DNA from: Deltaproteobacteria bacterium
GTDB lineage: Bacteria > Desulfobacterota > B13-G15
Reading direction: 5' to 3'
DNA: 12,361 bases
Assembly: GCA_003646705.1 (NCBI GenBank)
Contig: QMLK01000011.1
Location: 1 to 12,361 of the forward strand
Position 1 is the stretch's first letter. The number at the start of each line of letters is the position of its first letter. A program made the position numbers and the translations under genes. The notes below the pieces were generated by a model that was given only the letters and a program-made list of their open reading frames with translations, ran no database searches and was not told the origin of the DNA. This document shows positions 1-7,637 of the stretch, one piece after another.

Positions 1-329
1 GTGGCCACCAAGGCCACCGCCAGGACCGGCCTCAGGAACCTCTGGGCCCCGACCCCTGAGGTCTTGAGGGCTAGGACCTCGCGGTCGGCGCTCATCCTGC
101 TCAGGGCCAGAAGGACGCCCAGGAGGAGGGCCATGGGGATGACGAAGACGAGGAAGGAGGGGGTGAGGAGCAGCATGAACTTGAGGGCGTAGAAGAAGGG
201 GATGCCCCTGTCCAGGACCATCTCGGTGACGCGGAATATCTTCCCCGTCATGAAGGAGAAGGTGAAGACGAGCAAGCCCGTCAAGGAGTACTTGACGATC
301 TCCCGGGATAGGTAACGGTCCACTATCAC
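1..329 (-). CDS. lptF: LptF/LptG-family lipopolysaccharide export permease, N-terminal part (runs off the left edge)
   Basis: Only the first 109 codons are present; the 3' end lies outside the window. The frame begins MIVDRYLSREIVKYSL (GTG start), the usual opening of YjgP/YjgQ (LptF/LptG) permeases. A hydrophobic helix follows, then a loop with a KIFRVTEMVLDRGIP-type segment, a second hydrophobic stretch (MLLLTPSFLVFVIPMALLLG) and the family's cytoplasmic motif LSRMSADREVLALKTSGV. Members pair as LptF-LptG in the inner membrane with the LptB ATPase and extract LPS toward the outer membrane, so the host should be diderm. An in-frame stop lies shortly upstream, and the only start codons before the conserved block are GTG at 329 and GTG at 323; 329 gives the family-typical N-terminus. 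No good Shine-Dalgarno sequence precedes it. The gene starts 34 nt after the smc stop codon. LptF and LptG cannot be told apart from this fragment. Confidence 0.85.
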   Translation of the reverse strand, partial: MIVDRYLSREIVKYSLTGLLVFTFSFMTGKIFRVTEMVLDRGIPFFYALKFMLLLTPSFLVFVIPMALLLGVLLALSRMSADREVLALKTSGVGAQRFLRPVLAVALVA

Positions 330-338
330 GGTGCTCGA

Positions 339-367
339 AGTATAACAGAGGGGCGAGGGTAGGTCAC
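339..367 (-). promoter_or_regulatory. Candidate promoter for lptF at the end of smc
   Basis: Read on the minus strand, TATACT (344-339) is preceded by TG one base upstream, giving an extended -10 element (TGTTATACT). Seventeen bases further upstream is GTGACC (367-362), a 4/6 match to TTGACA that overlaps the smc stop codon. Transcription would start near 332, only about 3 nt before the GTG start at 329, so the message would be nearly leaderless. This agrees with the lack of a Shine-Dalgarno sequence but is inferred from consensus matching only. Confidence 0.35.
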
Positions 368-3300
368 CTCAGCCGCAAGGAGACCACCTTGGAGATCCCC
401 GGCACCTCCATGGTGACCCCGTAGAGGGCGTGGGCCGCCTCTATGGTCCTCTTCTGATGGGTCACCAGGATGAACTGACAGCGGTTCTCGAACTCCCGCA
501 GGAGCCCCAGGAATCGTTCGATGTTGGCCTCATCCAGCGGTGAGTCCACCTCGTCCATGATGCAGAAGGGGGCAGGCCTCAGCAGGAAGAGGGAGAGGAT
601 GAAGGCGATGGCCGCCAGGGCCTTCTCCCCCCTGGAGAGCAGCTCCATGCTCCTCAGCCTCTTCCCCTTGGGCTGTATGAGGATCCTCACCCCGGGCTCA
701 GGCCCTCCATCGGACACGATCTCCCCTCTGCCGCCGAGGAATAGCCGTTCGACCAGGGAGTTGAAGGTCTGCCGCGTCCTTTCAAGGGTTTGCTGGAAGA
801 GCTGCCGACTCTGGCGGTTTATCCGCTCTAGGGTCTTGGAGAGGGTGGAGAGGGACTCTTCGAGGTCCTCCCGTTGGGTCTTGAGGAAGGCCAACCGCTC
901 CTTGACCCCTTCGTACTCCTTCACAGCCCCGAGGTATACGTCGCCTATTCGCTCCAGGGCCTCTCGCAGCCGTGAGATCTTGTCCGTGAGGTCCTCTGGG
1001 GCCTCCTCCTCGGGGACCTCTCCTGGGGAGAGGCCGAAGCGTTCCCTCAGGGCCTCCTCGAGTTGTTTCATCTCCAACCTGAGCCTCTGGAGCTCAAGCT
1101 CCTTGGCGGAGAGGCGACCCCGGATCTCCTCCTCTTGGGCCTCCAGCTCCTTCAAGGCCCTCTCTGCCCGCGCCTCCTCTTCCTTCAGGAGCTCCAAGTG
1201 CTGACGCCCTTCCTCTAAGCGGAGGGATAGCCCTTCCTGTTGGGTTGTGAGCTCGCGGAACTCCTCGGCCGTCCTCATCCGCTCCGCCTCCCGATCCTCG
1301 ATCTTCCCCTCAAGCTCCTTGGCCTCCTGCCTTTTGCCCTTGAGTTGAGCCGCGGTCCTCTTGAGCCTCGCTGCCAGTTCCTGGATCCCTGCCTCCTTTC
1401 CCCTCAACCTCTCCCTCAAGGTGGCCAGCTCCTCCCTGAGGTCGGAGATCTCCCTCTGGAGGCGGGCCTTACGGGCCTCCACCCCCTTTAGGGCCTCTTC
1501 CTTCTGGCCGAGCTCCTCGGTCAGCCCTTTCAGCTTTCCTTCCAACTCTCGGAGCCCTTCCGCGGTTCGGCCGACCTCCGCTCCCCATTCATCGAGCTCC
1601 AGCTTCGACTGCTCCAGTTCCACCTTCAGCAGGGAGGCCTTCCTCTCCGCGGCCTCAAGGTCCCTCTCCAGGTGATGCCTCCTGTCCTGAAGTTCCCTGA
1701 ACCTTTGTCCCTTGGCCTCCCGACTTTGCCTCAGGGCATCCGCCCTCTGCCTCATCGCTCCGAGCCGGGTCTCGAGGTCCCTCAGGGCTCCTTCTGCCCT
1801 CTGCAGGGCCTCCCTCCTGCGGGCCATCTCCTCCTCGAGCTCCTTTATCGAGGTTCTCCTCCTGAGGAGCCCCGAGGGAGGGGGCCCCCAGAAGGTCCCT
1901 CGAGAATCTACGAGTTCCCCCTTCCTGGTCACGACCTCGCTTTCCCCCTCGGGGTTCGCCGAGGAGAGCTCATCCACCAGGAAGACCCCCTCCAGGAGGC
2001 GATCGAGCAGCCTTTCGTAGCCCTCCGCCCTCACAAAGTCCCTCAGGTTCCCCCCCTTTCCCTTGGGCTTCGGTCCCTCGGCGGGCAAAAGGGAGACCTT
2101 CCCCTTGACCCTACTCAGGACCCGGAGGGCCTCCTCGACGTCCTTGACCACCAGGGCCTTGATCCGCTCCCCCAGGGCGGCCTCCACCGCCTCCTCGTAG
2201 CCCCGCTGCACCTCGATGAGCTCACCGAGGACCAGGGCCTCGCTGAGGCCCACCGCCTGAGGGTCCTTGAGGATGGCCTTCACCTCCTCCGGGTAACCCT
2301 CCCGTTCCTCTTCCATCCTGAGGAGGAGCTCGTGTCGCATCCTCGAGGCCTCAAGTTCGGCCCCGAGGCGTGCGATCTCCTGCCGAGCCGCGGCCATTTC
2401 CGCCTCCTGCTCCCCTATGGAGAGCCCCAGCTCCTCGAGTTCACCGTTTATACCCTCCAGCTCCTGCTGCAGCCCTTCCTCCTGCAGCCGAAGGCCCCGG
2501 AGTTCTTCCTCCAGCCGCCTCTTCTCCTCCTCCGTCCGCTGAAGTTCCGCTCTGTCCCTCTCCCTCTTGGCCTCCAACTCCTGGAGCCGTCCCCGTAACT
2601 CCTTGAGGAGGTTCCCCAGCCGGACCCTCTCCCCCTCCATGGAGAGGAACTCCTTCCTCAGGCGATCCCGCTCCCTCATCAGGTCCTCTCTCTGGGGCTC
2701 CAGCTCCCCAAATCCCTCCCACCTCTGCTCCAGGAGGGCCTCAAGCCTTCCAACCTCTTTCCCCAGCCCCTCGACCTCGGCCGAGGTCTCTTGGTGCCTG
2801 CGCCTCAGCTCCCCCTCGAGGCTGCAGAGCCTCTCCTCGTCCTCCTTACAGGCGCTGAGGAGCCCCTTCAGTCCCTCGAGCTCCCTCTCCAGGGCCCGGA
2901 GGCGTTCCTCCCGCCTCTTCAGCTCCCCCTCCACCTTGAGGGCCTCCCGTTCCACGGCCTCGAGGTCCTCCCTGGCCTCAAGCAGCCGGAGGCCCACCTC
3001 CTCCTTCCTCCTTTGGGCCTCCGCCTTCCGCCTCTGGAGCTCGGTCAGCCGTCCCCTTAGGGCCTCCACCTCCCCTTGAAGCCCCTCGGCCTCCTGCCCT
3101 TTGGAGCGCCACCGTCCGGCCAGGTGCGCGATTTCCAGCCTTCGCAGCTCCTCCTTCAGGCGCCTGTAGCGCCTCGCCTTGGACGCCTGAGACTTCAGGC
3201 TCCTGGCCTGGCGTTCTACCTCAGCGATGACGTCCTGCAGCCGCTCCAGGTTCTGGCGGGTGTTCTCCATCTTCCGCAGGGTCTCCTTGCGCCGCTCCTG

Positions 3301-3816
3301 GTACTTGCTGACCCCTGCCGCCTCTTCGATCATGAGGCGGAGCTCGCCCGGCGGTGCCTCGATCAAGGCCTCCACCTCCCCTTGGGCCACCACGGCGTAG
3401 GCATTGACCCCCAGACCTGTGCCGAGGAAGAGGTCCCTGATGTCCTTGAGGCGGCAGGGCCGCCTGTTTATCAGGTAGTGGCTTTCGCCGGACCGGAAGA
3501 GGCGCCTGGTCACCCTCACCTCCTCGAGGCCTTCGTAGCCTCGAAGGGACTGGAGGCTCGTGTCGAAGACCAAGGAGACCTCCGCCATCCCGGAGGGCTT
3601 CACCTCTTCGGTGCCGTTGAAGATTACGTCTTCCATGGAGCGGCTGCGAAGGTGGGTGGGGCGCATCTCTCCCAAGGCCCAGAGCACCGCATCCACGATG
3701 TTGGACTTCCCGCAGCCGTTGGGCCCGACTATGGCGGTTATCCCCTCCGGGAAGGTGAGGACGGTGCGGTCGAAGAAGGACTTAAACCCCAGGAGTTCGA
3801 TCCGCTTCAGCCGCAT
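364..3816 (-). CDS. smc: Chromosome segregation ATPase SMC
   Basis: This 1150-residue protein has the full SMC layout. The N-terminal ATPase half carries [14 protein letters not shown] and Walker A GPNGCGKS (31-38). Next come the Q-loop region with QGEVE and [15 protein letters not shown], and a long coiled coil (about 165-505) rich in Glu, Leu, Arg and Lys. A hinge (about 515-650) includes [18 protein letters not shown], followed by a second coiled coil. The C-terminal ATPase half has signature LSRGEK (1060-1065) and Walker B with D-loop [15 protein letters not shown] (1084-1098), catalytic Glu at 1089. SMC dimers work with ScpA/ScpB to organise and segregate the chromosome; neither partner gene is visible here. 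Two oddities are Arg1062 in place of the first Gly of the signature (LSGGE) and a hinge end reading [10 protein letters not shown] instead of the common TGGS-type motif. The ATG is preceded by GGAAGG at 7 nt spacing and lies inside the end of gltX (35-nt overlap), suggesting coupled translation. Confidence 0.97.
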   Translation of the reverse strand: MRLKRIELLGFKSFFDRTVLTFPEGITAIVGPNGCGKSNIVDAVLWALGEMRPTHLRSRSMEDVIFNGTEEVKPSGMAEVSLVFDTSLQSLRGYEGLEEVRVTRRLFRSGESHYLINRRPCRLKDIRDLFLGTGLGVNAYAVVAQGEVEALIEAPPGELRLMIEEAAGVSKYQERRKETLRKMENTRQNLERLQDVIAEVERQARSLKSQASKARRYRRLKEELRRLEIAHLAGRWRSKGQEAEGLQGEVEALRGRLTELQRRKAEAQRRKEEVGLRLLEAREDLEAVEREALKVEGELKRREERLRALERELEGLKGLLSACKEDEERLCSLEGELRRRHQETSAEVEGLGKEVGRLEALLEQRWEGFGELEPQREDLMRERDRLRKEFLSMEGERVRLGNLLKELRGRLQELEAKRERDRAELQRTEEEKRRLEEELRGLRLQEEGLQQELEGINGELEELGLSIGEQEAEMAAARQEIARLGAELEASRMRHELLLRMEEEREGYPEEVKAILKDPQAVGLSEALVLGELIEVQRGYEEAVEAALGERIKALVVKDVEEALRVLSRVKGKVSLLPAEGPKPKGKGGNLRDFVRAEGYERLLDRLLEGVFLVDELSSANPEGESEVVTRKGELVDSRGTFWGPPPSGLLRRRTSIKELEEEMARRREALQRAEGALRDLETRLGAMRQRADALRQSREAKGQRFRELQDRRHHLERDLEAAERKASLLKVELEQSKLELDEWGAEVGRTAEGLRELEGKLKGLTEELGQKEEALKGVEARKARLQREISDLREELATLRERLRGKEAGIQELAARLKRTAAQLKGKRQEAKELEGKIEDREAERMRTAEEFRELTTQQEGLSLRLEEGRQHLELLKEEEARAERALKELEAQEEEIRGRLSAKELELQRLRLEMKQLEEALRERFGLSPGEVPEEEAPEDLTDKISRLREALERIGDVYLGAVKEYEGVKERLAFLKTQREDLEESLSTLSKTLERINRQSRQLFQQTLERTRQTFNSLVERLFLGGRGEIVSDGGPEPGVRILIQPKGKRLRSMELLSRGEKALAAIAFILSLFLLRPAPFCIMDEVDSPLDEANIERFLGLLREFENRCQFILVTHQKRTIEAAHALYGVTMEVPGISKVVSLRLR

Positions 3817-5215
3817 GGGCCGGCCTTCCGCATACGGTCTGTGCCAGCTCGATCCGTTTGATGACCTCCTCAGGCCCCAAGACGTCCATGACCTCGAAGA
3901 GACCGGGGCTCACGGTCCTCCCGGTGAGGGCCAACCTCACCGCTTGGGCGGCGTCCTTGGTCTTGATCTCCAATTCGTCACAGAGGCGGCGGAAGGTGGC
4001 CTCGAGGGCCTCCTCCGTAAAGGGGACTCCTTTGATGGCCTCCTTGAAGCGTTCGAGGAACTCCGAAGCCCTCTCCGTGAAGAACTTCTCGACGCCCTTT
4101 TGGTCGTAGGAGGTAGGCGGACGGAAATAGAAGGCGGCCTGAGAGGCCATCTCCTTGAGGGTCTTGGCCCTTGGCTGAAGGGTCTTTACGGCCTTGATCA
4201 GCTTTTCCCCCAGGTTCACCTCTATGCCCTCCTCCTTGAGGAAGGGCAGGAGCCTCCTGGCGATCTCCTCCGGTGGTTCCTCCTTGATGTAATGGGCGTT
4301 GAGCCAGAGGAGCTTTTCGGGATCGAAGACCGCGGGCGATTTGCTCACGTTCTCAAGGGAGAACTTCTCCACGAGCTCCCCGAGGCTGAAGATCTCTTGA
4401 TCCCCGTAGGACCATCCGAGCCTGGCCAGGTAGTTCACCATGGCCTCGGGCAGATAGCCCATCTCCCGATAGGCCGACACGGCGGTTGCCCCATGGCGCT
4501 TGCTGAGCCGCGTCCTATCGGTGCCGAGGATGAGGGGCAAGTGGGCGAACTTCGGCACCGGGTAGCCGAGGGCCCGATACAGGAGGATCTGACGAGGGGT
4601 GTTGTTGAGGTGATCGTCCCCCCGGATCACGTGGGTGATCCCCATGAGGGCGTCATCTACCACCACCACGAAGTTGTAAGTGGGGGTGCCGTCCGAGCGC
4701 ACGATGATCAGGTCGTCCAGTTCCTCGTTCCTGAAGGTCACCTTCCCCCGCAGCAGGTCCTCCACCACCGTGACGCCGTCGAGGGGTGCCTTGAACCTGA
4801 TGGCGTAGGGCAGGTCCGGTTGGTCCTTGCGATAGCGGCAGCGGCCGTCGTACTTGGGCTTGCGCCCTTCGGCCAAGGCCCTCTTCCTCATCTCCTCGAG
4901 CTCTTCGGGGGTGCAGTAACAGCGGTAGGCCTTCCCCTCATCGAGCAGCCGCTCGGCGTGCTCCCTGTAAAGTTCCATCCGTTGGCTCTGGAAGTAAGGT
5001 CCTTCGTCCCAGTGCAGGCCGAGCCAGGAGAGGCTGTCGAGGATGTCCGCCAGGAACTCCTCGCGCGAGCGGCTCCGGTCGGTATCCTCGATCCTCAGGA
5101 CGAACTTTCCACCGTGGTGGCGGGCGAAGAGCCAGTTGAACAAGGCCGTCCTCGCCCCCCCGATGTGGAGATATCCCGTGGGGCTCGGGGCGAACCTGGT
5201 CCTTACCTCCTTCAT
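3782..5215 (-). CDS. gltX: Glutamate--tRNA ligase (GluRS)
   Basis: The 477-residue length is normal for bacterial GluRS, which charges tRNA-Glu with glutamate using ATP. The class I nucleotide-binding motif is [14 protein letters not shown] (HIGH equivalent at 17-20), followed by [13 protein letters not shown]. The KMSKS equivalent is LSKRHG (LSKR at 237-240). Cys99, Cys101 and Cys126 with Tyr128 align with the zinc-site positions of E. coli GluRS (C98, C100, C125, H127), so a metal site is possible with Tyr in place of His. The ATG start overlaps the stop of the Yip1-family gene by 4 nt (ATGA), pointing to translational coupling. The last codons overlap the smc start by 35 nt, and the C-terminal tail after about residue 460 is not family-conserved. 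Some bacteria use a non-discriminating GluRS that also charges tRNA-Gln; the sequence does not tell which type this is. Confidence 0.97.
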   Translation of the reverse strand: MKEVRTRFAPSPTGYLHIGGARTALFNWLFARHHGGKFVLRIEDTDRSRSREEFLADILDSLSWLGLHWDEGPYFQSQRMELYREHAERLLDEGKAYRCYCTPEELEEMRKRALAEGRKPKYDGRCRYRKDQPDLPYAIRFKAPLDGVTVVEDLLRGKVTFRNEELDDLIIVRSDGTPTYNFVVVVDDALMGITHVIRGDDHLNNTPRQILLYRALGYPVPKFAHLPLILGTDRTRLSKRHGATAVSAYREMGYLPEAMVNYLARLGWSYGDQEIFSLGELVEKFSLENVSKSPAVFDPEKLLWLNAHYIKEEPPEEIARRLLPFLKEEGIEVNLGEKLIKAVKTLQPRAKTLKEMASQAAFYFRPPTSYDQKGVEKFFTERASEFLERFKEAIKGVPFTEEALEATFRRLCDELEIKTKDAAQAVRLALTGRTVSPGLFEVMDVLGPEEVIKRIELAQTVCGRPAHAAEADRTPGV

Positions 5216-5730
5216 CGCATCATGATCAGCAGGCCCCCGAAGGGTAGCATTATGAGGACGAAGATCGCCGCGGTGATGACGACGGCGAGGATGGCCTTTC
5301 CCACGGAGACTTCGTGGACCTTCTCGAGGCCCACGACCTGCAGGTAAAGGCCGTAAAGGGAGGCCAAAAAGCCGATAAACGGGATCCAGCCGAGCAGTTG
5401 CACCACGGCGCTATAGGCCACCACGCGGAAGGTCCCTTCGTAGGTCCCCCTGCCCTGGAAGAGCTGCTGAAGCACAAACTGCAGGATCCCCGCCCCGATG
5501 AAGGCGAAGACCAGGGAGACCAGGGCCGCGATGAAGGGCATGGGGTTGAAGAAGATGAGGGAGCCGAGGATCCCCCTCACTGCGAGGCAGACCGCCAGGA
5601 AGAGCACCGGCGGGTAGAACCCCCCTGTGCGCGACATATCCCCGAAGAACTCCTTGGGACGAAGCGCCACCTCCTTGGCCACCTGGATGAAGCTGCCCAC
5701 GAACTCCTGGGGGTTGAAGTCCTTTTCCAT
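5212..5730 (-). CDS. Yip1-domain integral membrane protein of unknown function
   Basis: This 172-residue protein has a short cytoplasmic N-terminus with the family-like segment [18 protein letters not shown], then about five hydrophobic segments (roughly 40-61, 64-90, 104-118, 119-135 and 145-170). This matches the small bacterial Yip1-domain (PF04893-like) proteins, which typically have a PxxFF..M...GG opening and a Y...[15 protein letters not shown] middle helix. No catalytic residues can be pointed out and the bacterial function is not established. The start is secure: AAGGAGGGAG lies just upstream at normal spacing. The gap after the phosphodiesterase gene is 13 nt, and the stop overlaps the gltX start by 4 nt. 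Family assignment is from recognition of the pattern, not a profile search. Confidence 0.75.
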   Translation of the reverse strand: MEKDFNPQEFVGSFIQVAKEVALRPKEFFGDMSRTGGFYPPVLFLAVCLAVRGILGSLIFFNPMPFIAALVSLVFAFIGAGILQFVLQQLFQGRGTYEGTFRVVAYSAVVQLLGWIPFIGFLASLYGLYLQVVGLEKVHEVSVGKAILAVVITAAIFVLIMLPFGGLLIMMR

Positions 5731-5743
5731 ATCTCCCTCCTTT

Positions 5744-6301
5744 TCAGATCTTGAGAATGACCTCCTTTAAGACCTCACCTCCGAGGTCCTGAAGGACGAT
5801 CCTCTTCTCCTCCGTGTCCAGCACTGCCAGGGAGGGTGGTCCCTCCTTCGGCAGGGCAGGGGACCCTGGGTTGAGCAGCACCAAGGGGCCCCTCTCTATG
5901 AGATGGGGCCTGTGGGTGTGGCCGGTGATCAGCAGGTTTACCTGATAGCGCCCCCCCAGTTCCAGCAGGTCCTCCACGTCCTGCTCCTCCCCATGGAGCA
6001 TCATCACCGAAAGCCCATCGATGAAACAGTACACATAAGGGGACTGAAGGGGGAAGTTTATCATCAGTTGATCCACATCGGCGTCGCAGTTCCCCTTGGC
6101 GATCAGTAGGGGGACCGGGGCGTGGTTGATGGCCCAGGCCAGGGTCTGGGGGTCATAGTCCTTGGGGAAGGGGTTGCGGGGGCCGTGATAGAGCAGGTCT
6201 CCGGCGTGAAGTATCAACTCCACCCCTTCGAAGGGCCCTTTGATGGCCTCCTCCCAGGCCTTGAGCCCCCCGTGGGTGTCGCTTATGATCCCCACCCTCA
6301 T
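5744..6301 (-). CDS. yfcE: YfcE-type metallophosphoesterase (phosphodiesterase)
   Basis: The 185-residue protein contains all calcineurin-like metal-binding motifs: DTH (Asp8, His10), GD (Asp35), GNCD (Asn71), a lone His103 in LHGEE, and GHTH (His128, His130), followed by LNPGS. The segment YHGPRNPFPKDYDP after the GD motif closely resembles E. coli YfcE (NHGPRN.LPEGY.P), as does GNCD.DVDQ. YfcE-group enzymes are small, cytosolic, Mn-dependent phosphodiesterases shown to act on model substrates; the natural substrate is unknown. The usual second His of the HGH motif is Glu here. Its ATG overlaps the stop of the upstream DJ-1/PfpI gene by 4 nt (ATGA), and no strong Shine-Dalgarno is seen, so translation is probably coupled. 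Confidence 0.9.
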   Translation of the reverse strand: MRVGIISDTHGGLKAWEEAIKGPFEGVELILHAGDLLYHGPRNPFPKDYDPQTLAWAINHAPVPLLIAKGNCDADVDQLMINFPLQSPYVYCFIDGLSVMMLHGEEQDVEDLLELGGRYQVNLLITGHTHRPHLIERGPLVLLNPGSPALPKEGPPSLAVLDTEEKRIVLQDLGGEVLKEVILKI

Positions 6302-6894
6302 CTGGCCAGCAGTTCGAGGATTCGCTCTGCAAAGGCCCTGGCCGCCTGGGGACCGTTGGCGGTCACCACCCGGCCGTCCACCTCTACCGCCTTCGCCGTG
6401 TAAGAGGCCCCAAGGGCCGCGAGGGTCCTGCCCTCTGAGGGCCAGACAGTGGCCCTTTTGCCCTCCAGTACGCCGGCCTTGGCGAGGATGACCGGGGCGA
6501 TGCAGATGGCCCCCACCACCTTCCCCTGAGAGTAAGCCTCCTTGGCGATCCGCAAGGCCTCCGGGTGGGAGAAGTAGACCTGTGCCCCTATGCCCCCTAC
6601 GAAGATCACGGCCTCATAACGGGCCACATCAACCTCTCGGAGGGAGAGGTCGGGCTCGACCCGTAGGCCGAGCATCCCCCGGGCCTCCCCCCTCTTGGAC
6701 GAGGCCACCTCCACCACGAGGCCCTTGGACTCGAAGAGCTCCTTGGGCACCTTCAGCTCCTCGTCCCTGAACCCCTCAGGGGCGATGATCATGAGGACCT
6801 TGGCCGTAGAGGCCCCTGAGATCGCCCAAAGGCAAAGGAGCAGAAGGGCCAAGAAGAGGCCCCTCCCTCCCTTCAAGGACCCTCTCTTCAACAC
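6298..6894 (-). CDS. Exported DJ-1/PfpI-family protein
   Basis: The 198-residue protein starts with a basic stretch (MLKRGSLKGGRG) and a hydrophobic run (LFLALLLLCLWAISG). This is a likely signal peptide with cleavage near GAST-AKV, or otherwise a membrane anchor. The rest is a DJ-1/PfpI fold: APEGFRDEEL with conserved Glu46 (equivalent to Glu18 of human DJ-1), then VIFVGGIGA, and the nucleophile elbow GAICIAPVILAKAGVL with Cys131. The family includes glyoxalase III-like hydratases, deglycase-reported proteins, proteases and chaperones; no His of a clear catalytic triad follows the Cys, so the activity cannot be named. The GTG start at 6894 is well supported by GGAGG seven bases upstream, inside the end of greA (7-nt overlap). 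Most family members are cytosolic, so export is unusual. Confidence 0.85.
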   Translation of the reverse strand: MLKRGSLKGGRGLFLALLLLCLWAISGASTAKVLMIIAPEGFRDEELKVPKELFESKGLVVEVASSKRGEARGMLGLRVEPDLSLREVDVARYEAVIFVGGIGAQVYFSHPEALRIAKEAYSQGKVVGAICIAPVILAKAGVLEGKRATVWPSEGRTLAALGASYTAKAVEVDGRVVTANGPQAARAFAERILELLAR

Positions 6895-7358
6895 GCCCTC
6901 ACCTCCAGGATGAGGTAACGCCTCTTGCCCGCGGGGACCTCCACCTCCACCTCCTGGCCCTCCTCCTTCCCCACGAGGGCCTTGGCCACAGGGGAGTGGA
7001 TGGAGATCTTGCCCTGGGGGGGGTCGGCCTCATCGCCACCCACGAGCTGGTACTCGAGGACTCGGTCGTTGTCCAAGTCCTTCAGCTTCACCTTGCAACC
7101 GAAGGAGACCCGCCCCTCCTCGGGGACCTGTTCCACCACCACGGCCCTGGCCAGCTTCTCCTCCAGCTCCTTGATCTTGGCCTCGATGAAGGCCTGTCGC
7201 TCCTTGGCGGCCTCGTATTCGGCGTTCTCGGAGAGATCGCCGAAGGCCCTGGCCCGCTCTATCTCGGCGATTATGCGGGGTCGCTCCTCCTTCTTCAGAC
7301 GTTCAAGCTCCCTCTTCAGACTTTGATAACCCTCTTTGGTGATGGGAAAGGTCTCCAT
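6888..7358 (-). CDS. greA: Transcription elongation factor GreA
   Basis: With the ATG at 7358 the product has 156 residues, the normal GreA length. The N-terminal coiled coil begins METFPITKEGYQSLKREL and carries the tip loop DLSENAEYEAAKERQ, with Asp41 and Glu44 at the same numbers as the acidic pair in E. coli GreA that enters the RNA polymerase secondary channel. The C-terminal FKBP-like domain includes KISIHSPVAKALVGK and ends VEVPAGKRRYLILEV. GreA stimulates transcript cleavage in backtracked polymerase. A longer frame opens with TTG at 7388, but that codon lies upstream of the expected transcription start. The ATG at 7358 has GGAG at 7 nt spacing, so the shorter form is preferred. It is the first gene of the minus-strand operon; its last bases contain the ribosome-binding site and start of the next gene. 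Confidence 0.96.
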   Translation of the reverse strand: METFPITKEGYQSLKRELERLKKEERPRIIAEIERARAFGDLSENAEYEAAKERQAFIEAKIKELEEKLARAVVVEQVPEEGRVSFGCKVKLKDLDNDRVLEYQLVGGDEADPPQGKISIHSPVAKALVGKEEGQEVEVEVPAGKRRYLILEVRAC

Positions 7359-7388
7359 CTCCCTTCTCCGGAGGCTGAAATTTGCCAA

Positions 7389-7417
7389 ATATTAACACCT
7401 CTGACCCAGACGGGCAA
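7389..7417 (-). promoter_or_regulatory. Candidate sigma-70 promoter of the greA operon
   Basis: On the minus strand, TTGCCC (7417-7412) and TAATAT (7394-7389) are separated by exactly 17 bases, and a TG one base before the -10 makes it an extended -10 element. The expected start point is near 7382, giving a leader of about 24 nt that contains the GGAG ribosome-binding site of greA. No other promoter of comparable quality is seen before the operon. Assigned by consensus only. Confidence 0.6.
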
Positions 7418-7520
7418 CCACCGGGAAGACTCGTCTGACCCTAGCCTCAACAGATGATGCGGAGCAAGCGCGCCGAGGTGCCCAGCGAAGTTGAAGAAGC
7501 GGTCAATCAGTCAAGAACCC

Positions 7521-7574
7521 TTGACAATCCCTACCCTTTGGGTTTTTCTAAAAGAGTACAAATTTCAGTATAAA
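7521..7574 (+). promoter_or_regulatory. Possible livJ promoter elements (unresolved)
   Basis: Two partial signals precede livJ. A perfect TTGACA lies at 7521-7526, but no good -10 follows at 16-18 nt. A good -10-like TATAAA lies at 7569-7574 without a convincing -35; it is kept in the second copy of this leader (12190-12195). Use of TATAAA would start transcription near 7581, leaving little more than the ribosome-binding site ahead of the ATG. The AATTT/AAATT arms at 7561-7565 and 7572-7576 flank it. I cannot decide between these, and an activator-dependent promoter is possible. Confidence 0.25.
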
Positions 7575-7637
7575 TTAAAGGAGGGAGGTCATGAAGCGAG
7601 TGATAAGGGGGCTTTTGGTAGTGGGGTTGGCGGTGTT
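7549..7637 (+). repeat. Direct repeat, copy 1: leader, RBS and signal-peptide start of livJ
   Basis: This stretch runs from TAAAAGAG through the ribosome-binding site AAGGAGGGAGG and the first 47 coding bases of livJ. It matches 12170-12263 upstream of and into the TRAP binding-protein gene. By hand alignment about 84 positions are identical. In the last 60 bases (7578-7637) there is a single mismatch, A versus G at 7603. Differences upstream are TACA versus CATA at 7557-7560 and a TA versus AAAACGT replacement at 7576-7577, which makes the other copy 5 bases longer. Sequence similarity stops at both ends, so the unit is sharply bounded. Confidence 0.95.

Noticed and set aside
1..192. Plus-strand frame at the left edge
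   Set aside because: The minus strand encodes the conserved LptF/LptG N-terminus over the same bases; the plus frame is Arg-rich and unrelated to any family.
1672..3861. Several plus-strand open frames opposite the smc coiled coil, rich in Leu, Pro and Ser
   Set aside because: They are shadows of the Glu/Leu/Arg-rich coiled-coil codons of smc on the other strand, with repetitive low-complexity products.
3560..5347. Long open plus-strand frame (595 codons) opposite gltX and the start of smc
   Set aside because: It is antisense to two clearly conserved genes. Its openness follows from GC-rich codon bias, and its product shows no recognisable domain.
7359..7388. Longer GreA starting at TTG 7388
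   Set aside because: The extra ten residues are not GreA-like, TTG has no ribosome-binding site, and it lies upstream of the predicted transcription start. ATG at 7358 fits better.
7533..7548. Small hairpin ACCC-TTT-GGGT followed by T residues, resembling a terminator
   Set aside because: The stem is only 4 bp and no plus-strand gene lies upstream. It sits upstream of any likely livJ transcript start, so it is not an attenuator either.
7454..7573. Short plus-strand frame of 39 codons in the greA-livJ spacer, ending in the livJ leader
   Set aside because: No ribosome-binding site, no recognisable similarity, and its second half lies in probable promoter DNA. I see no gene in 7441-7548.
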